Of a DNA stretch of 64,000 bases, positions 39,853-47,307 are shown in pieces. The stretch's first letter is position 1, and every line of letters starts with the position of its first letter. Under the pieces are notes generated by a model, which made no database searches, was not told where the DNA came from, and saw only the letters and a program-made list of their open reading frames with translations. Source of the DNA: Microcella frigidaquae (GTDB lineage: Bacteria; Actinomycetota; Actinomycetes; Actinomycetales; Microbacteriaceae). Made by a program: the position numbers and the translations under genes. Location of the stretch: contig NZ_JACHBS010000001.1 of the NCBI RefSeq assembly GCF_014200395.1, positions 186,001 through 250,000 of the forward strand, given 5' to 3'.

Positions 39853-41313
39853 ATGACGACTCTGTCCACCACCATCGCCGGCGTTCCCGAGCGAGGCAGC
39901 GGCGAGACGATCGAGCTCATCGATCCGGCCACCGGCGAGGTCTCCGACGCGTTCCCGCAGTCCGGTCCCGACCAGGTCGTGCGAGCCGTGGCCGCGGGTC
40001 GGGCAGCGCAGCCCTCCTGGGCGGCGGCGACACCGGCCGTGCGCTCGGCGGCCCTGCTGCGGTGGGCCGATGCGATCGAGGCGGATGCCGACCATCTCGC
40101 AGCGCTCGAGGTCGCCGACACCGGCAAGCCCGTGACGGTCGCTCGCGACGGAGAGCTGCCGTTCGCCGTCGACAATCTGCGATTCTTCGCGGGCGCGGCC
40201 CGCAGTCTCGACGGCACCGGCGCCGGCACCCTCAGTGAGGGCTACACGTCGATCATCACGCGCCGACCGGTCGGTCTCGTCGCCGGCATCACTCCGTGGA
40301 ACTTCCCCCTCATCATGGCGATCTGGAAGGCGGGGCCGGCCCTGGCCGCGGGCAACAGCGTCGTGCTCAAGCCGGCGCCGACCACGCCCCGCACCACCTT
40401 GCGCATCGCCGAGCTGGCGCACCGGGCGGGCCTCCCCGACGGCGTGCTCTCGGTGGTGACCGGGGGAGGCGATGTCGGCGAGGCGCTCGTCCGGCATCCC
40501 CAGGTCGACATGATCAGTGTCACCGGCTCCACCGCGACCGGACGAGCCGTCATGGCGGGCGCGGTCGAGAGGGTCAAGCGTGTGCACCTCGAGCTCGGCG
40601 GTAAAGCGCCGGTGCTCGTGTTCGACGATGCCGACATCCCCGCGATGGCGCATGCCGTCGCGCTCGGGGCCACCTACAACTCGGGGCAGGACTGCACGGC
40701 GGCGACGCGGGTCTACGTGCAGCGCGGGGTCTACGACCAGGTGGTGGATGCCCTCCGCGCCTCCCTGGCCGCCATCCGTGTCGGCGACCCCCGCGACGCG
40801 GCGACCGACATCGGGCCCCTCGTCACCGAGCGCCATCGGGCCGCGGTGCGGGGATTCCTCGACCGCGCGACCGCCGAGGGTGCCGAGATCCTCACCGGGG
40901 GGGAGGTGCTCGACCGACCGGGCTTCTACCTGACGCCGGCCCTGGTCGTCGGAGCGCACCAGGGCTCCGAGATCGTGCAGGGCGAGGTCTTCGGCCCGGT
41001 GCTCGTCGTGCTGCCGGTCGACGGCGAGGACGACGCCGTGGCCCACGCCAACGACAGCGCCTACGGGCTGGCCTCGTCGGTCTGGACGGCCGACGTGGCC
41101 CGGGCTCTGCGGGTGAGCGCACGGCTCGATGTGGGCGTCACCTGGGTGAACGATCACCTGCCGATCGCCTCGGAAGCGCCGCACGGCGGGGTGAAGCAGT
41201 CGGGCTTCGGCAAGGACATGAGCATCGAGCCGCTGCTCGAGTACTCGGTGAGCCGCCACCTGATGATCCGGCACGCCCCGCCGCCGGAGACGACCGGCTT
41301 CCGTCCCGCCTAG
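39853..41313 (+). CDS. Aldehyde dehydrogenase, probable gamma-aminobutyraldehyde dehydrogenase
   Basis: 486 aa NAD-dependent ALDH. Active-site Asn150 (GITPWNFPL), general base Glu247 (HLELGGK) and nucleophile Cys281 in YNSGQDCTAATRVYVQ. The GQDCTAA context is the form found in aminobutyraldehyde dehydrogenase (PatD/YdcW) rather than the more common GQxCxA of betaine aldehyde dehydrogenases. With the oxidase upstream it would turn putrescine-derived aldehyde into GABA (or a conjugate). ATG 39853 is chosen because the family N-terminus begins there; the gene is 28 bp after the oxidase. Confidence 0.85.
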   Translation: MTTLSTTIAGVPERGSGETIELIDPATGEVSDAFPQSGPDQVVRAVAAGRAAQPSWAAATPAVRSAALLRWADAIEADADHLAALEVADTGKPVTVARDGELPFAVDNLRFFAGAARSLDGTGAGTLSEGYTSIITRRPVGLVAGITPWNFPLIMAIWKAGPALAAGNSVVLKPAPTTPRTTLRIAELAHRAGLPDGVLSVVTGGGDVGEALVRHPQVDMISVTGSTATGRAVMAGAVERVKRVHLELGGKAPVLVFDDADIPAMAHAVALGATYNSGQDCTAATRVYVQRGVYDQVVDALRASLAAIRVGDPRDAATDIGPLVTERHRAAVRGFLDRATAEGAEILTGGEVLDRPGFYLTPALVVGAHQGSEIVQGEVFGPVLVVLPVDGEDDAVAHANDSAYGLASSVWTADVARALRVSARLDVGVTWVNDHLPIASEAPHGGVKQSGFGKDMSIEPLLEYSVSRHLMIRHAPPPETTGFRPA

Positions 41314-41325
41314 AGCTGAGGAGTC

Positions 41326-41506
41326 CCGGCTGTGGGGGTCGAACCCCGCGACGCTTGGCGTCGGCGCACCGGGAGGTGCTTCGGCCGAGTTCGTGGTGTC
41401 GCGTACCGGCTGTGGGGGTCGAACCCCGCGACGCTTGGCGTCGGCGCACCGGGAGGTGCTTCGGCAGAGATCGTCGTGTCGCGTACCGGCTGTGGGGGTC
41501 GAACCC
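41326..41506 (-). repeat. 80-bp tandem repeats built on the 3' end of tRNA-Leu
   Basis: Two full units (41326-41405 and 41406-41485, 77 of 80 identical) and a third partial 21-bp unit (41486-41506) which is the 3' end of the tRNA-Leu gene itself. On the minus strand each unit begins with the T-loop/acceptor end of the tRNA and contains hairpins GCACC-TCCC-GGTGC and GCGACGC-CAA-GCGTCGC. The extra copies cannot fold into complete tRNAs; only three T-stem pairs remain. The whole array lies directly downstream of the tRNA in its transcription direction. Confidence 0.9.
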
Positions 41507-41566
41507 ACACGTCCTCTCGGACAACGCATTTTGAGTGCGCCGCGTCTGCCATTCCGCCAAGCCGGC
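41484..41566 (-). tRNA. tRNA-Leu(CAA)
   Basis: 83-nt class II tRNA. The acceptor stem GCCGGCT pairs with AGCCGGT (one G-U at the end), discriminator A. The anticodon stem GCGCA/TGCGT encloses loop CTCAAAA, anticodon CAA, reading UUG. A long variable arm (GTCCGAGAGGAC) and T-arm GTGGG-TTCGACC-CCCAC follow. The 3' CCA is not encoded. Confidence 0.96.
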
Positions 41567-41602
41567 CCGGCCCCGTTCGGGGCTCGCGGCTCGACGATAC
41601 CG

Positions 41603-41615
41603 TAGGCTTTCGGGC
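41603..41615 (+). promoter_or_regulatory. Leaderless-type promoter of the ANTAR regulator gene
   Basis: TAGGCT at 41603-41608, 7 nt before GTG 41616; lies between the divergent tRNA-Leu gene and the regulator. Confidence 0.65.
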
Positions 41616-42257
41616 GTGAGCGACCAGGAGCAGACCGCCACCGCCCCGCGCCGGGTGGTCGTGGCGGAGGACGAATCCCTCATCCGCATGGACATCGTGG
41701 AGATCCTCCGCGACAACGGTTTCGACGTGGTCGGTGAGGCGGGCGACGGCGAGACGGCCGTCGCGCTCGCCACCGAGCTCCGGCCCGACCTCGTCGTCAT
41801 GGACATCCGCATGCCGCAGCTCGACGGCATCGAGGCCGCGAAGCGCCTCACCGAGAACCACATCGCCCCGGTCGTGCTGCTCACCGCCTTCAGCCAGAAG
41901 GAGCTCGTCGAGCAGGCGGTCGAGGCGGGCGCGCTCGCCTACGTCGTGAAGCCCTTCACCCCGAACGATCTGCTGCCGGCGATCGAGGTCGCTCTGAGCC
42001 GCTACCAGCAGATCATCACCCTCGAGGCCGAGGTGGCCGACCTGGTGGAGCGCTTCGAGACCCGCAAGCTCGTCGACCGCGCGAAGGGCCTGCTCAACGA
42101 GCGCATGGGGCTCTCCGAGCCCGAGGCGTTCCGCTGGATCCAGAAGGCCTCGATGGACCGCCGCACCACCATGCAGGCGGTCGCGCAGGCGATCATCGAC
42201 CAGCTCGGGCCGAAGAAGGACTCGGGCAAGAAGGCCCCCGCGGAGGGTGCCGAGTAG
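41616..42257 (+). CDS. pdtaR: Response regulator with ANTAR RNA-binding domain (PdtaR-like)
   Basis: 213 aa. Receiver domain (residues ~10-125): acidic pocket VVAEDES, phospho-acceptor D63 (VVMDIRMP), T90 and K112 (YVVKPF). ANTAR domain (~135-190) with VDRAKGLLNERMGLSEPEAFRWI. In mycobacteria this protein (Rv1626) acts as a transcription antiterminator that binds paired RNA hairpins and is phosphorylated by PdtaS; the same gene lies near polA and rpsA there. The cognate kinase is not in the window. The Lys-rich C-terminal tail is unstructured. Confidence 0.92.
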   Translation: MSDQEQTATAPRRVVVAEDESLIRMDIVEILRDNGFDVVGEAGDGETAVALATELRPDLVVMDIRMPQLDGIEAAKRLTENHIAPVVLLTAFSQKELVEQAVEAGALAYVVKPFTPNDLLPAIEVALSRYQQIITLEAEVADLVERFETRKLVDRAKGLLNERMGLSEPEAFRWIQKASMDRRTTMQAVAQAIIDQLGPKKDSGKKAPAEGAE

Positions 42258-42282
42258 CCGGAGCCGCGTCTCGCCGGCGGGT

Positions 42283-42298
42283 GCGCATCCGGATGCGC
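42283..42298. terminator. Bidirectional hairpin between pdtaR and thioesterase
   Basis: GCGCATCC-GGATGCGC, a perfect 16-bp palindrome (stem GCGCAT, loop CCGG) in the 44-bp gap between two convergent genes. Confidence 0.5.
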
Positions 42299-42301
42299 GG
42301 C

Positions 42302-42727
42302 TCAGCGGTCGCGGAGCATGTTCGTCATGCGCACCGTCGAGAGGCGGCGGCCCTGCTCGTCGGTCATGACGATCTCGTGCGTGCACAGCGTGCGGCCGAG
42401 GACCAGCGCGGTGCAGGTGCCCGTGACGAGCCCCTCGGTGATCGACCGGCTGTGCGTGGCGTTGATCTCGATGCCGACGGCGTAGCGCCCCGGCCCGGCG
42501 TGGATCGCGGAGGAGATCGAGCCCAGGCTCTCGCCGAGCACGACATGCGCCCCGCCGTGCAGCAGCCCGATCACCTGGGTGTTGCCCTCCACCGGCATCG
42601 TCGCGACACTGCGCTCGGCAGACAGCTCGAGGAACTCGATGCCCATCTTCCGGGTGAGCGCTCCGCCACCGGTGCCGACGAGCCTCTCGACGAGCTCGGG
42701 GTCGAGGTCGGGGGGCAGGATCGTCAT
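42302..42727 (-). CDS. Hotdog-fold thioesterase (PaaI/YbgC-like)
   Basis: 141 aa. Single hotdog domain with the PaaI-type motif GLLHGGAHVVLGESLGSI and central strand GIEINATHSRSITEG. It hydrolyses acyl-CoA thioesters; the substrate is not predictable. ATG 42727 is chosen since upstream in-frame sequence is Pro/Arg-rich and covers the polA promoter region. The thioesterase next to the ANTAR regulator and polA is conserved in actinobacteria. Confidence 0.88.
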   Translation of the reverse strand: MTILPPDLDPELVERLVGTGGGALTRKMGIEFLELSAERSVATMPVEGNTQVIGLLHGGAHVVLGESLGSISSAIHAGPGRYAVGIEINATHSRSITEGLVTGTCTALVLGRTLCTHEIVMTDEQGRRLSTVRMTNMLRDR

Positions 42728-42800
42728 GCGGCCTCCGGGCCGACCGGCCGCCGGGCACGAGGGCGGGCGACGGTCACGAGTTCGGGTCGGGGCGCCTGAG

Positions 42801-42813
42801 TAGGCTGGCCGAC
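42801..42813 (+). promoter_or_regulatory. Leaderless-type promoter of polA
   Basis: TAGGCT at 42801-42806, 7 nt before GTG 42814; no ribosome binding site. Confidence 0.65.
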
Positions 42814-45468
42814 GTGTCGGACTCCGCAAAGCCTACCCTTCTGCTCATCGATGGCCACTCGCTGGCCTTCCGGGCGTTCTACGCCCTGCCGGTCGACAGC
42901 TTCGTCACCCGAGATGGCCAGCACACGAATGCCATCCACGGCTTCTTGTCGATGCTGCTGAGCCTCCTGGCGAAGGAGAAGCCGAGCCACCTGGGGGTGG
43001 CGTTCGACATTTCGCGCTACTCCTTCCGCACGCGCGAGTACCCCGAGTACAAGGGCACGCGCGGCGAGACTCCGCCCGAGTTCATCGGGCAGGTGCCGCT
43101 GCTGCAGGAGGCGCTCGCGGCGATGAGCATCCCCACGATCACCAAGGAGGACTTCGAGGCCGACGACATCCTCGCCACCCTCGCCACGCAGGCCGCGGCG
43201 CAGGGCTTCCGGGTTCTCGTAGTGTCGGGCGACCGCGACACGATTCAGCTCGTCACCGATGACGTCACCCTGCTCTACCCGAGTGCCCGGGGTGTCGCCG
43301 AACTGAAGCGATACGACCCCGAGGCGGTGCGCGAGCGCTACGGCATCGACCCTCAGCAGTACCCCGAGATCGCCGCCCTGGTGGGCGAGACCAGCGACAA
43401 TCTGCCCGGCATCGACAAGGTCGGCGAGAAGACCGCCGTCAAGTGGATCACCCAGTACGGCTCGCTCGAGGGCATCTGGCAGCACATCGATGAGATCGGC
43501 GGCGTGGTCGGGCAGAACCTCCGCGCGCAGCGCGAGCGCGCAGAGCGCAACCGCCGGCTCAACCGGCTCGTCACCGACGTCGAGCTGCCCATCGGCCCGC
43601 ACGACCTCGATCGCCGGCCCATGGATGTGCCCGCCGTGCGGCAGGTCTTCGAGCGCCTGCAGTTCCGCACCCTGACCGAGCGCGTGCTGAAGATCGCCGA
43701 GGCGGAGGGCGCCGACATGGGGGAGCCCGGTGACGCGGCAGCGCGCACCGACCTCCCGACCGTGCGCACGCTCGTCGATGAGGAGCTCGCCACGTGGCTC
43801 GCCTCGACCGCGGGCCAGGAGGTCGCGGTCATCGTGGATGCTCCGCACGGCGAGCTCGCCGCGTTCGGGCTCGCCACCGCGACCGAGAGCGTGCAGGTCA
43901 ACTGGGCCGCGCACCGCCCCGACTACGCCGCTCTCGAGGCGTGGCTCGCCTCGGACGCCCCCAAGCTGCTCGCCGACGTCAAGGCGGCCGCGGGTGTGCT
44001 CGCCGACCTCGACATCGCCCTCGCCGGGGTGGTGTGGGATTCCCGGCTGGCCGCCTGGCTCGCCCGCCCGGGAGCGAAGTCGTACGACCTCGCCGACCTC
44101 GTGCACGATGCTCTCGGCGAGAGCATCCCGCAGCCCGACCCCAACCAGCTGGTGCCCGACACGAGCGCGGTGAGCCCGGCGACGGTCGCCTGGTTCCTGC
44201 ACCGGATGGTGGCCGAACAGCGCGCGACCCTGCCCGAGGGCGGCACCCGCGTGCTGACCGAGATCGAGCTGCCCGCGGCGCCGGTGCTCGCCGGCATGCA
44301 GCGCACCGGTATCGCGATCGACCGCGGTGCCCTCGACGCGGTGGGCTCCGAGCTCAGCACGGCCGCCGACCAGCTCGCGCAGCAGGCGTACGCCGAGATC
44401 GGTCGCGAGGTCAACCTCGGCTCGCCGAAGCAGCTGCAGGAGGTGCTGTTCGACGAGCTCGGCATGCCGAAGACGCGCGCGACGAAGACCGGGTACTCGA
44501 CCGATGCGGCGGCCCTCGCCGACCTGCAGGAGGCGCACCCGCACCCCTTCCTCGGCCTGCTGCTGCAGCACCGCGACGCGACGAAGCTCAAGCAGATCGT
44601 CGAGACCCTCACGGCGGCGATCGCCGCGGATGGTCGCATCCACACCACCTACGACCAGACCGGCACGTCGACAGGGCGCATCTCCTCGACCGACCCGAAC
44701 CTGCAGAACATCCCCGTGCGCACGGAGGTCGGGCACCGCATCCGTGCCGCCTTCGTCGCCGGGGAGGGTTTCGAGGGCATCCTGACCGCCGACTACTCGC
44801 AGATCGAGATGCGCATCATGGCGCACCTCTCAGGCGACGAGGGGCTCATCGAGGCGTTCCGGTCGGGGGAGGACCTGCACCGCTTCGTCGGCGCCCGCAT
44901 CTTCGGGGTCGACCCGGCCGACGTGACCGCCGACATGCGCACGAAGGTCAAGGCCATGAGCTACGGCCTCGCCTACGGGCTGAGCGCTTTCGGCCTCAGC
45001 AAGCAGCTGCGCATCGACACGGGGGAGGCCAAGCAGCTCATGGCCGACTACTTCGCCCGCTTCGGCGCGGTGCGCGACTACCTGCGCAGCGTCGTCGAGC
45101 AGGCGCGGGCCGACGGCTACACCGAGACGATCTTCGGCCGCCGCCGCCCGTTCCCCGACCTGAAGAGCCCCAACCGGGTGCTGCGCGAGAACGCCGAGCG
45201 GCAGGCGCTCAACGCGCCCATCCAGGGCTCGGCCGCCGACATCATGAAGGTCGCCATGAACGATGTGGCGGCCGATCTGGCCCGGGATGCCCTCCGCTCG
45301 CGCCTGCTGCTGCAGGTTCATGACGAGCTCGTGTTCGAGGTCGCCCCGGGCGAGCGCGATGCCCTCGAGGCCATCGTGCGCCGGCGCATGGGCGAGGCCG
45401 CCGACCTCGCCGTGCCGCTCGACGTGCAGGTCGGCGTGGGCCGCGACTGGAACGAGGCCGCGCACTAG
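42814..45468 (+). CDS. polA: DNA polymerase I
   Basis: 884 aa repair and primer-removal polymerase. 5'-nuclease domain (~1-300): LLLIDGHSLAFRAF, FEADDILATLA, VGETSDNLPGIDKVGEKTA. The 3'-5' exonuclease region (~315-480) has lost its metal ligands (VAVIVDAPHGEL in place of the DxE motif), so no proofreading is expected, as in other actinobacteria. Polymerase domain (~500-884): motif A DYSQIEMRIMAHLS, motif B RTKVKAMSYGLAYGLS, motif C QVHDELVFEV. Its TAG stop forms the first half of the next gene's -10 box. Confidence 0.97.
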   Translation: MSDSAKPTLLLIDGHSLAFRAFYALPVDSFVTRDGQHTNAIHGFLSMLLSLLAKEKPSHLGVAFDISRYSFRTREYPEYKGTRGETPPEFIGQVPLLQEALAAMSIPTITKEDFEADDILATLATQAAAQGFRVLVVSGDRDTIQLVTDDVTLLYPSARGVAELKRYDPEAVRERYGIDPQQYPEIAALVGETSDNLPGIDKVGEKTAVKWITQYGSLEGIWQHIDEIGGVVGQNLRAQRERAERNRRLNRLVTDVELPIGPHDLDRRPMDVPAVRQVFERLQFRTLTERVLKIAEAEGADMGEPGDAAARTDLPTVRTLVDEELATWLASTAGQEVAVIVDAPHGELAAFGLATATESVQVNWAAHRPDYAALEAWLASDAPKLLADVKAAAGVLADLDIALAGVVWDSRLAAWLARPGAKSYDLADLVHDALGESIPQPDPNQLVPDTSAVSPATVAWFLHRMVAEQRATLPEGGTRVLTEIELPAAPVLAGMQRTGIAIDRGALDAVGSELSTAADQLAQQAYAEIGREVNLGSPKQLQEVLFDELGMPKTRATKTGYSTDAAALADLQEAHPHPFLGLLLQHRDATKLKQIVETLTAAIAADGRIHTTYDQTGTSTGRISSTDPNLQNIPVRTEVGHRIRAAFVAGEGFEGILTADYSQIEMRIMAHLSGDEGLIEAFRSGEDLHRFVGARIFGVDPADVTADMRTKVKAMSYGLAYGLSAFGLSKQLRIDTGEAKQLMADYFARFGAVRDYLRSVVEQARADGYTETIFGRRRPFPDLKSPNRVLRENAERQALNAPIQGSAADIMKVAMNDVAADLARDALRSRLLLQVHDELVFEVAPGERDALEAIVRRRMGEAADLAVPLDVQVGVGRDWNEAAH

Positions 45469-45478
45469 GCTCGCAGGC
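45466..45478 (+). promoter_or_regulatory. Leaderless promoter of the DUF885 gene, -10 overlapping the polA stop
   Basis: TAGGCT at 45466-45471; its TAG is the polA stop codon. ATG 45479 follows after 7 nt. Confidence 0.65.
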
Positions 45479-47158
45479 ATGGCCCACGAACCTGCCGACC
45501 GCACGCCCACCCCCGTCGACGCCATCGCCGAGCGCTGGGTCGCCACCCTCGTCGACCTCAGCCCCGACACGGCGACCTACATCGGCGCCCCCGGACGGCT
45601 CGACGAATACACCGATTTCTCGCCGGAGGGGCGGGAGCGGTACGCAGCGGCGGCGCGCGCGACCCTCGCCGAGCTCGCCGCGGCGAGCCCCGTGGACGAC
45701 ACCGACCGGGTCACGATCGCCGATCTGAGCGCTGAGCTGAGCCTCGACCTCGAGCTGGCCGACGCCGGCTGGGACCAGCGCGACCTCAACGTCATCGCCT
45801 CGCCCGCGCAGGGCATCCGCGAGATCTTCGACCTGATGCCGACTGCCGCGGAGAGCGATTGGCGCACGATCGCCGGCAAGCTCGGCAACGTCGCGGGCGC
45901 TCTCGAGGGCTACACCGCGACCCTCCGCGAGGGCATCGCGGCCGGCAACACCCCCGCGCGTCGTCAGGTGCTGGAGGTGCTCGACCAGGCGCGTCGCACC
46001 GCTGCGGCCGACGGCTTCTTCCCGGAGTTCGCGGCGAGCGCGGGGGAGGGCGAGGCGCCCGTGCCCGCATCCCTGCAGGCCGATCTCGACCGAAACGCGC
46101 GCGCCGCCGCCGAGGCCTACGGTGCGTTCGCGCAGTTCCTGGAGGCGGAGCTGCTGCCCGCCGCCCGCGAGCACGACCCCGTCGGTCGTGAGCTCTACGC
46201 GCTGATGTCGCGCCGCTTCCTGGGGGCCGTGATCGACCTCGATGAGACGTACGAGTGGGGCATCGAGGAGCTCGCCCGCATGGTGGAGGAGCAGACCCGG
46301 ATCGCCGGGGAGATCCTCCCGGGCGCGACCGTCGCCGAGGCGATCGCGCACCTCGAGCAGGACCCCTCGCGCAAGCTGCACGGCCGCGAGGCGCTGCAGG
46401 CGTGGATGCAGAACCTCAGCGACACGGCGATCGAGGAGCTCTCGCGCACCCACTTCGAGATCCCCGAGCCGGTCAAGGAGCTCGAGTGCATGATCGCGCC
46501 CACCCCCGGCGGGGCGATCTACTACACCGGGCCGACCGACGACTTCTCGCGTCCGGGTCGCATGTGGTGGAGCATCCCGGAGGGCGTCGACGAGTTCGAT
46601 ACCTGGCGCGAGACCACGACCGTCTACCACGAGGGCGTTCCCGGTCACCACCTGCAGATCGGCCAAGCCGTGTACAACCGGGCGCAGCTGAACTCGTGGC
46701 GCCGCTTGCTCGCGGGCACGAGCGGCCACGCCGAGGGCTGGGCCCTCTACGCGGAGCGGCTCATGGAGGAGCTCGGCTACCTCGACGACCCGGCCGACCG
46801 GCTCGGCATGCTCGACGGCCAGCGCATGCGCGCCGCACGTGTCGTGCTCGACATCGGCGTGCACCTCGGCAAGATCCACCCCGAAACGGGCGCGGTCTGG
46901 ACGAGCGAGGACGCCTTCGCGTTCATGCGGAAGAACGTCAACATGAACGACGGCTTCGTGACCTTCGAGGTGAACCGCTACCTCGGCTGGCCGGGACAGG
47001 CCCCCTCGTACAAGGTGGGCCAGCGCATCTGGGAGCAGATCCGGGATGCCGCGAAGGCGAAGCAGGGTGCCGCGTTCTCGAACAAGGCCTTTCACAAGCA
47101 CGCGCTAGACCTCGGCGGCGTCGGGCTCGACACCCTGCGCGGGGCGCTGCTCGGCTAG
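45479..47158 (+). CDS. DUF885 family protein, probable zinc metallopeptidase
   Basis: 559 aa, cytosolic (no signal peptide). The DUF885 signature TVYHEGVPGHHLQI (~residues 382-395) resembles a gluzincin HExxH site, and GHAEGWALYAERLMEELGY downstream supplies a candidate third Glu ligand. GGAIYYTGPTDDF lies between the N-terminal helical region and the active site. Activity has been inferred rather than shown for most members. ATG is fixed by the leaderless promoter; earlier in-frame codons lie inside polA. Confidence 0.85.
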   Translation: MAHEPADRTPTPVDAIAERWVATLVDLSPDTATYIGAPGRLDEYTDFSPEGRERYAAAARATLAELAAASPVDDTDRVTIADLSAELSLDLELADAGWDQRDLNVIASPAQGIREIFDLMPTAAESDWRTIAGKLGNVAGALEGYTATLREGIAAGNTPARRQVLEVLDQARRTAAADGFFPEFAASAGEGEAPVPASLQADLDRNARAAAEAYGAFAQFLEAELLPAAREHDPVGRELYALMSRRFLGAVIDLDETYEWGIEELARMVEEQTRIAGEILPGATVAEAIAHLEQDPSRKLHGREALQAWMQNLSDTAIEELSRTHFEIPEPVKELECMIAPTPGGAIYYTGPTDDFSRPGRMWWSIPEGVDEFDTWRETTTVYHEGVPGHHLQIGQAVYNRAQLNSWRRLLAGTSGHAEGWALYAERLMEELGYLDDPADRLGMLDGQRMRAARVVLDIGVHLGKIHPETGAVWTSEDAFAFMRKNVNMNDGFVTFEVNRYLGWPGQAPSYKVGQRIWEQIRDAAKAKQGAAFSNKAFHKHALDLGGVGLDTLRGALLG

Positions 47159-47174
47159 GGTCCACCGCCCCGGT

Positions 47175-47204
47175 TTGGTGCGGGGCGGCCCCACGGGATA
47201 CGCT
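47175..47204 (+). promoter_or_regulatory. Promoter of rpsA
   Basis: TTGGTG (47175-47180), 18 bp, TACGCT (47199-47204), one of few full -35/-10 pairs in the window. The transcript would have a leader of about 97 nt. Confidence 0.6.
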
Positions 47205-47229
47205 GGAGAGTCGTCGATTTGACGACAGT

Positions 47230-47292
47230 CCTGTCCGCATGCCCGGGCGACACCATGCAGTTCGTCGTCCTGGCCTGAATCCCTGTCCGCAT
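47230..47292 (+). repeat. Direct repeat in the rpsA leader
   Basis: CCTGTCCGCAT occurs at 47230-47240 and 47282-47292, 52 bp apart, both within the rpsA leader. A 7-codon open frame (ATG 47255 to TGA 47278) lies between them. S1 autoregulates its own leader in E. coli; whether these elements do so here is unknown. Confidence 0.6.
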
Positions 47293-47307
47293 CGGAGCAC
47301 CCACTAC

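Noticed and set aside
41326..41485. The 80-bp tandem repeats as a CRISPR array or as two further tRNA genes
   Set aside because: Units abut without unique spacers and there are no cas genes; the T-stem is broken and acceptor 5' half, D-arm and anticodon arm are missing.
41332..41619. Short open frames across the tRNA-Leu and its repeats
   Set aside because: They translate tRNA and repeat sequence; the products with GCGGRTHTSS-like sequence are a known annotation artefact over tRNA genes.
47239..47307. In-frame upstream start for rpsA
   Set aside because: Adds 23 Arg/His/Pro-rich residues; family N-terminus and spacing fit ATG 47308.
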